Assembly (NCBI GenBank): GCA_014843695.1
Contig: CM026401.1
Span: 48,434,405-48,498,404 of the forward strand
Source: Archivesica marissinica
Taxonomy: Eukaryota; Mollusca; Bivalvia; Venerida; Vesicomyidae
Length of the DNA: 64,000 bases
Direction of reading: 5' to 3'
A program made the translations under genes and the position numbers. Positions 63,435-64,000 of the stretch are shown here, one piece after another; positions within the stretch are counted from its first letter, which is position 1, and each line of letters opens with the position of its first letter. Under the pieces are notes generated by a model, which had not been told where the DNA came from, did not search any database, and saw only the letters and a list, made by a program, of their open reading frames with translations.

Positions 63435-64000
63435 ACACCTGGTTTCAGTGCGCTTGGGGGGTACCAGTATATAATGCACCACAGAAATGCGCCGATCCCT
63501 GTGTGTATTGTACACAGTGTGGTTTCAGTGTGCACACTTGGGGGTACCAGTATATAAAGCAGCACAGAAATGCGCCGATCCCTGTGTGTATTGTACAGTG
63601 TGGTTTCGGTGTGCACACTTGGGGGTACCAGTATATAATGCACCACAGAAATGCGCCGGTCCCTGTGTGTATTGTACACAGTGTGGTTTCAGGGCGCTTG
63701 GGGGTACCAGTATATAATGCACGACAGAAATGCGCCGATCCCTGTGTGTATTGTACACAGTGTGGTTTCAGGGCGCACACTTGGGGGTACCAGTATATAA
63801 AGCACCACAGAAATGCGCCGATCCCTGTGTGTATTGTACAGAGTGTGGTTTCAGTGTGCACACTTGGGGGTACCAGTATATAAAGCACCACAGAAATGCG
63901 CCGATCCCTGTGTGTATTGTACACAGTGTGGTTTCAGTGCGCTTGGTGGTACCAGTATATAAAGCACCACAGAAATGCGCCGATCCCTGTGTGTATTGTA
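63435..64000. repeat. About 80-bp minisatellite running off the window
   Basis: About seven units with GGGGGTACCAGTATATAA, GCACCACAGAAATGCGCCGA, TCCCTGTGTGTATTGTACAC and AGTGTGGTTTCAG. Units vary in length by small indels (GTGCACACTT present or absent). The array continues past the right edge. Confidence 0.94.

Overview
The window is animal nuclear DNA: AT-rich, intron-rich, and packed with tRNA-derived SINEs, foldback MITEs and minisatellites. A p53-family gene with a SAM domain and the general repeat style suggest a bivalve mollusc, probably a heterodont clam or mussel. The assignment is an inference from the protein and repeat style, not from a species marker. There are no operons, CRISPR arrays or bacterial features.

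Two genes are supported, and they converge. On the + strand at the left edge (853-6116) lie the last three coding exons of a p63/p73-like member of the p53 family: a linker exon with a QPIKEE SUMO-type motif, two exons that together encode a SAM domain, and a tail with a segment resembling the transactivation-inhibitory (TI) motif of human p63-alpha. All splice phases agree (phase 2, then phase 0). The DNA-binding and tetramerisation exons lie to the left, outside the window. On the - strand (61394 down to 24016) lie at least seven exons of a second gene. It encodes a roughly 1,200-residue nuclear RNA-binding-type protein: a FET-like (FUS/EWS/TAF15-like) SYGQ low-complexity domain, RGG blocks, a run of E/D-GKG heptads, and then three or four JAZ/U1-type C2H2 zinc fingers of the ZNF385/ZNF346 kind. 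Two different terminal exons (26164-25947 and 24296-24016) accept the same splice phase, so the gene appears to choose between a basic tail and an extra zinc finger. Its first exon(s) lie to the right of the window.

Layout: 1-852 intron with a nested foldback; 853-6116 p63/p73-like exons, with the last intron filled by two minisatellites of about 22 and 55 copies; 6117-14150 possible long 3' UTR and flank, with a 37/196-bp array; 14150-23580 intergenic repeats, including a 1.9-kb palindromic-unit array; 23580-61394 the zinc-finger gene, whose introns hold minisatellites of 1.5, 4.3, 1.8 (with a 1000-N gap), 2.6, 0.8 and 0.7 kb; 61395-64000 its upstream intron, with SINEs and an 80-bp array running off the window. 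By my rough count, tandem arrays cover about 19 kb of the 64 kb.

Dispersed families, given names local to this window: SINE-1 to SINE-6 (tRNA-derived, with A/B-box heads); MITE-P and MITE-Q (flanked by TTAA, piggyBac-like); MITE-T (TA-flanked, CAGTCAAACCTG ends) and MITE-S (CATCCG..TATGTCGAA ends); element X (palindromic core); repeat R; and a foldback family F. Several minisatellites can be traced to the sequence that seeded them: the splice donor of a p63/p73-like exon, the core and end of element X, and the arm of a foldback element.
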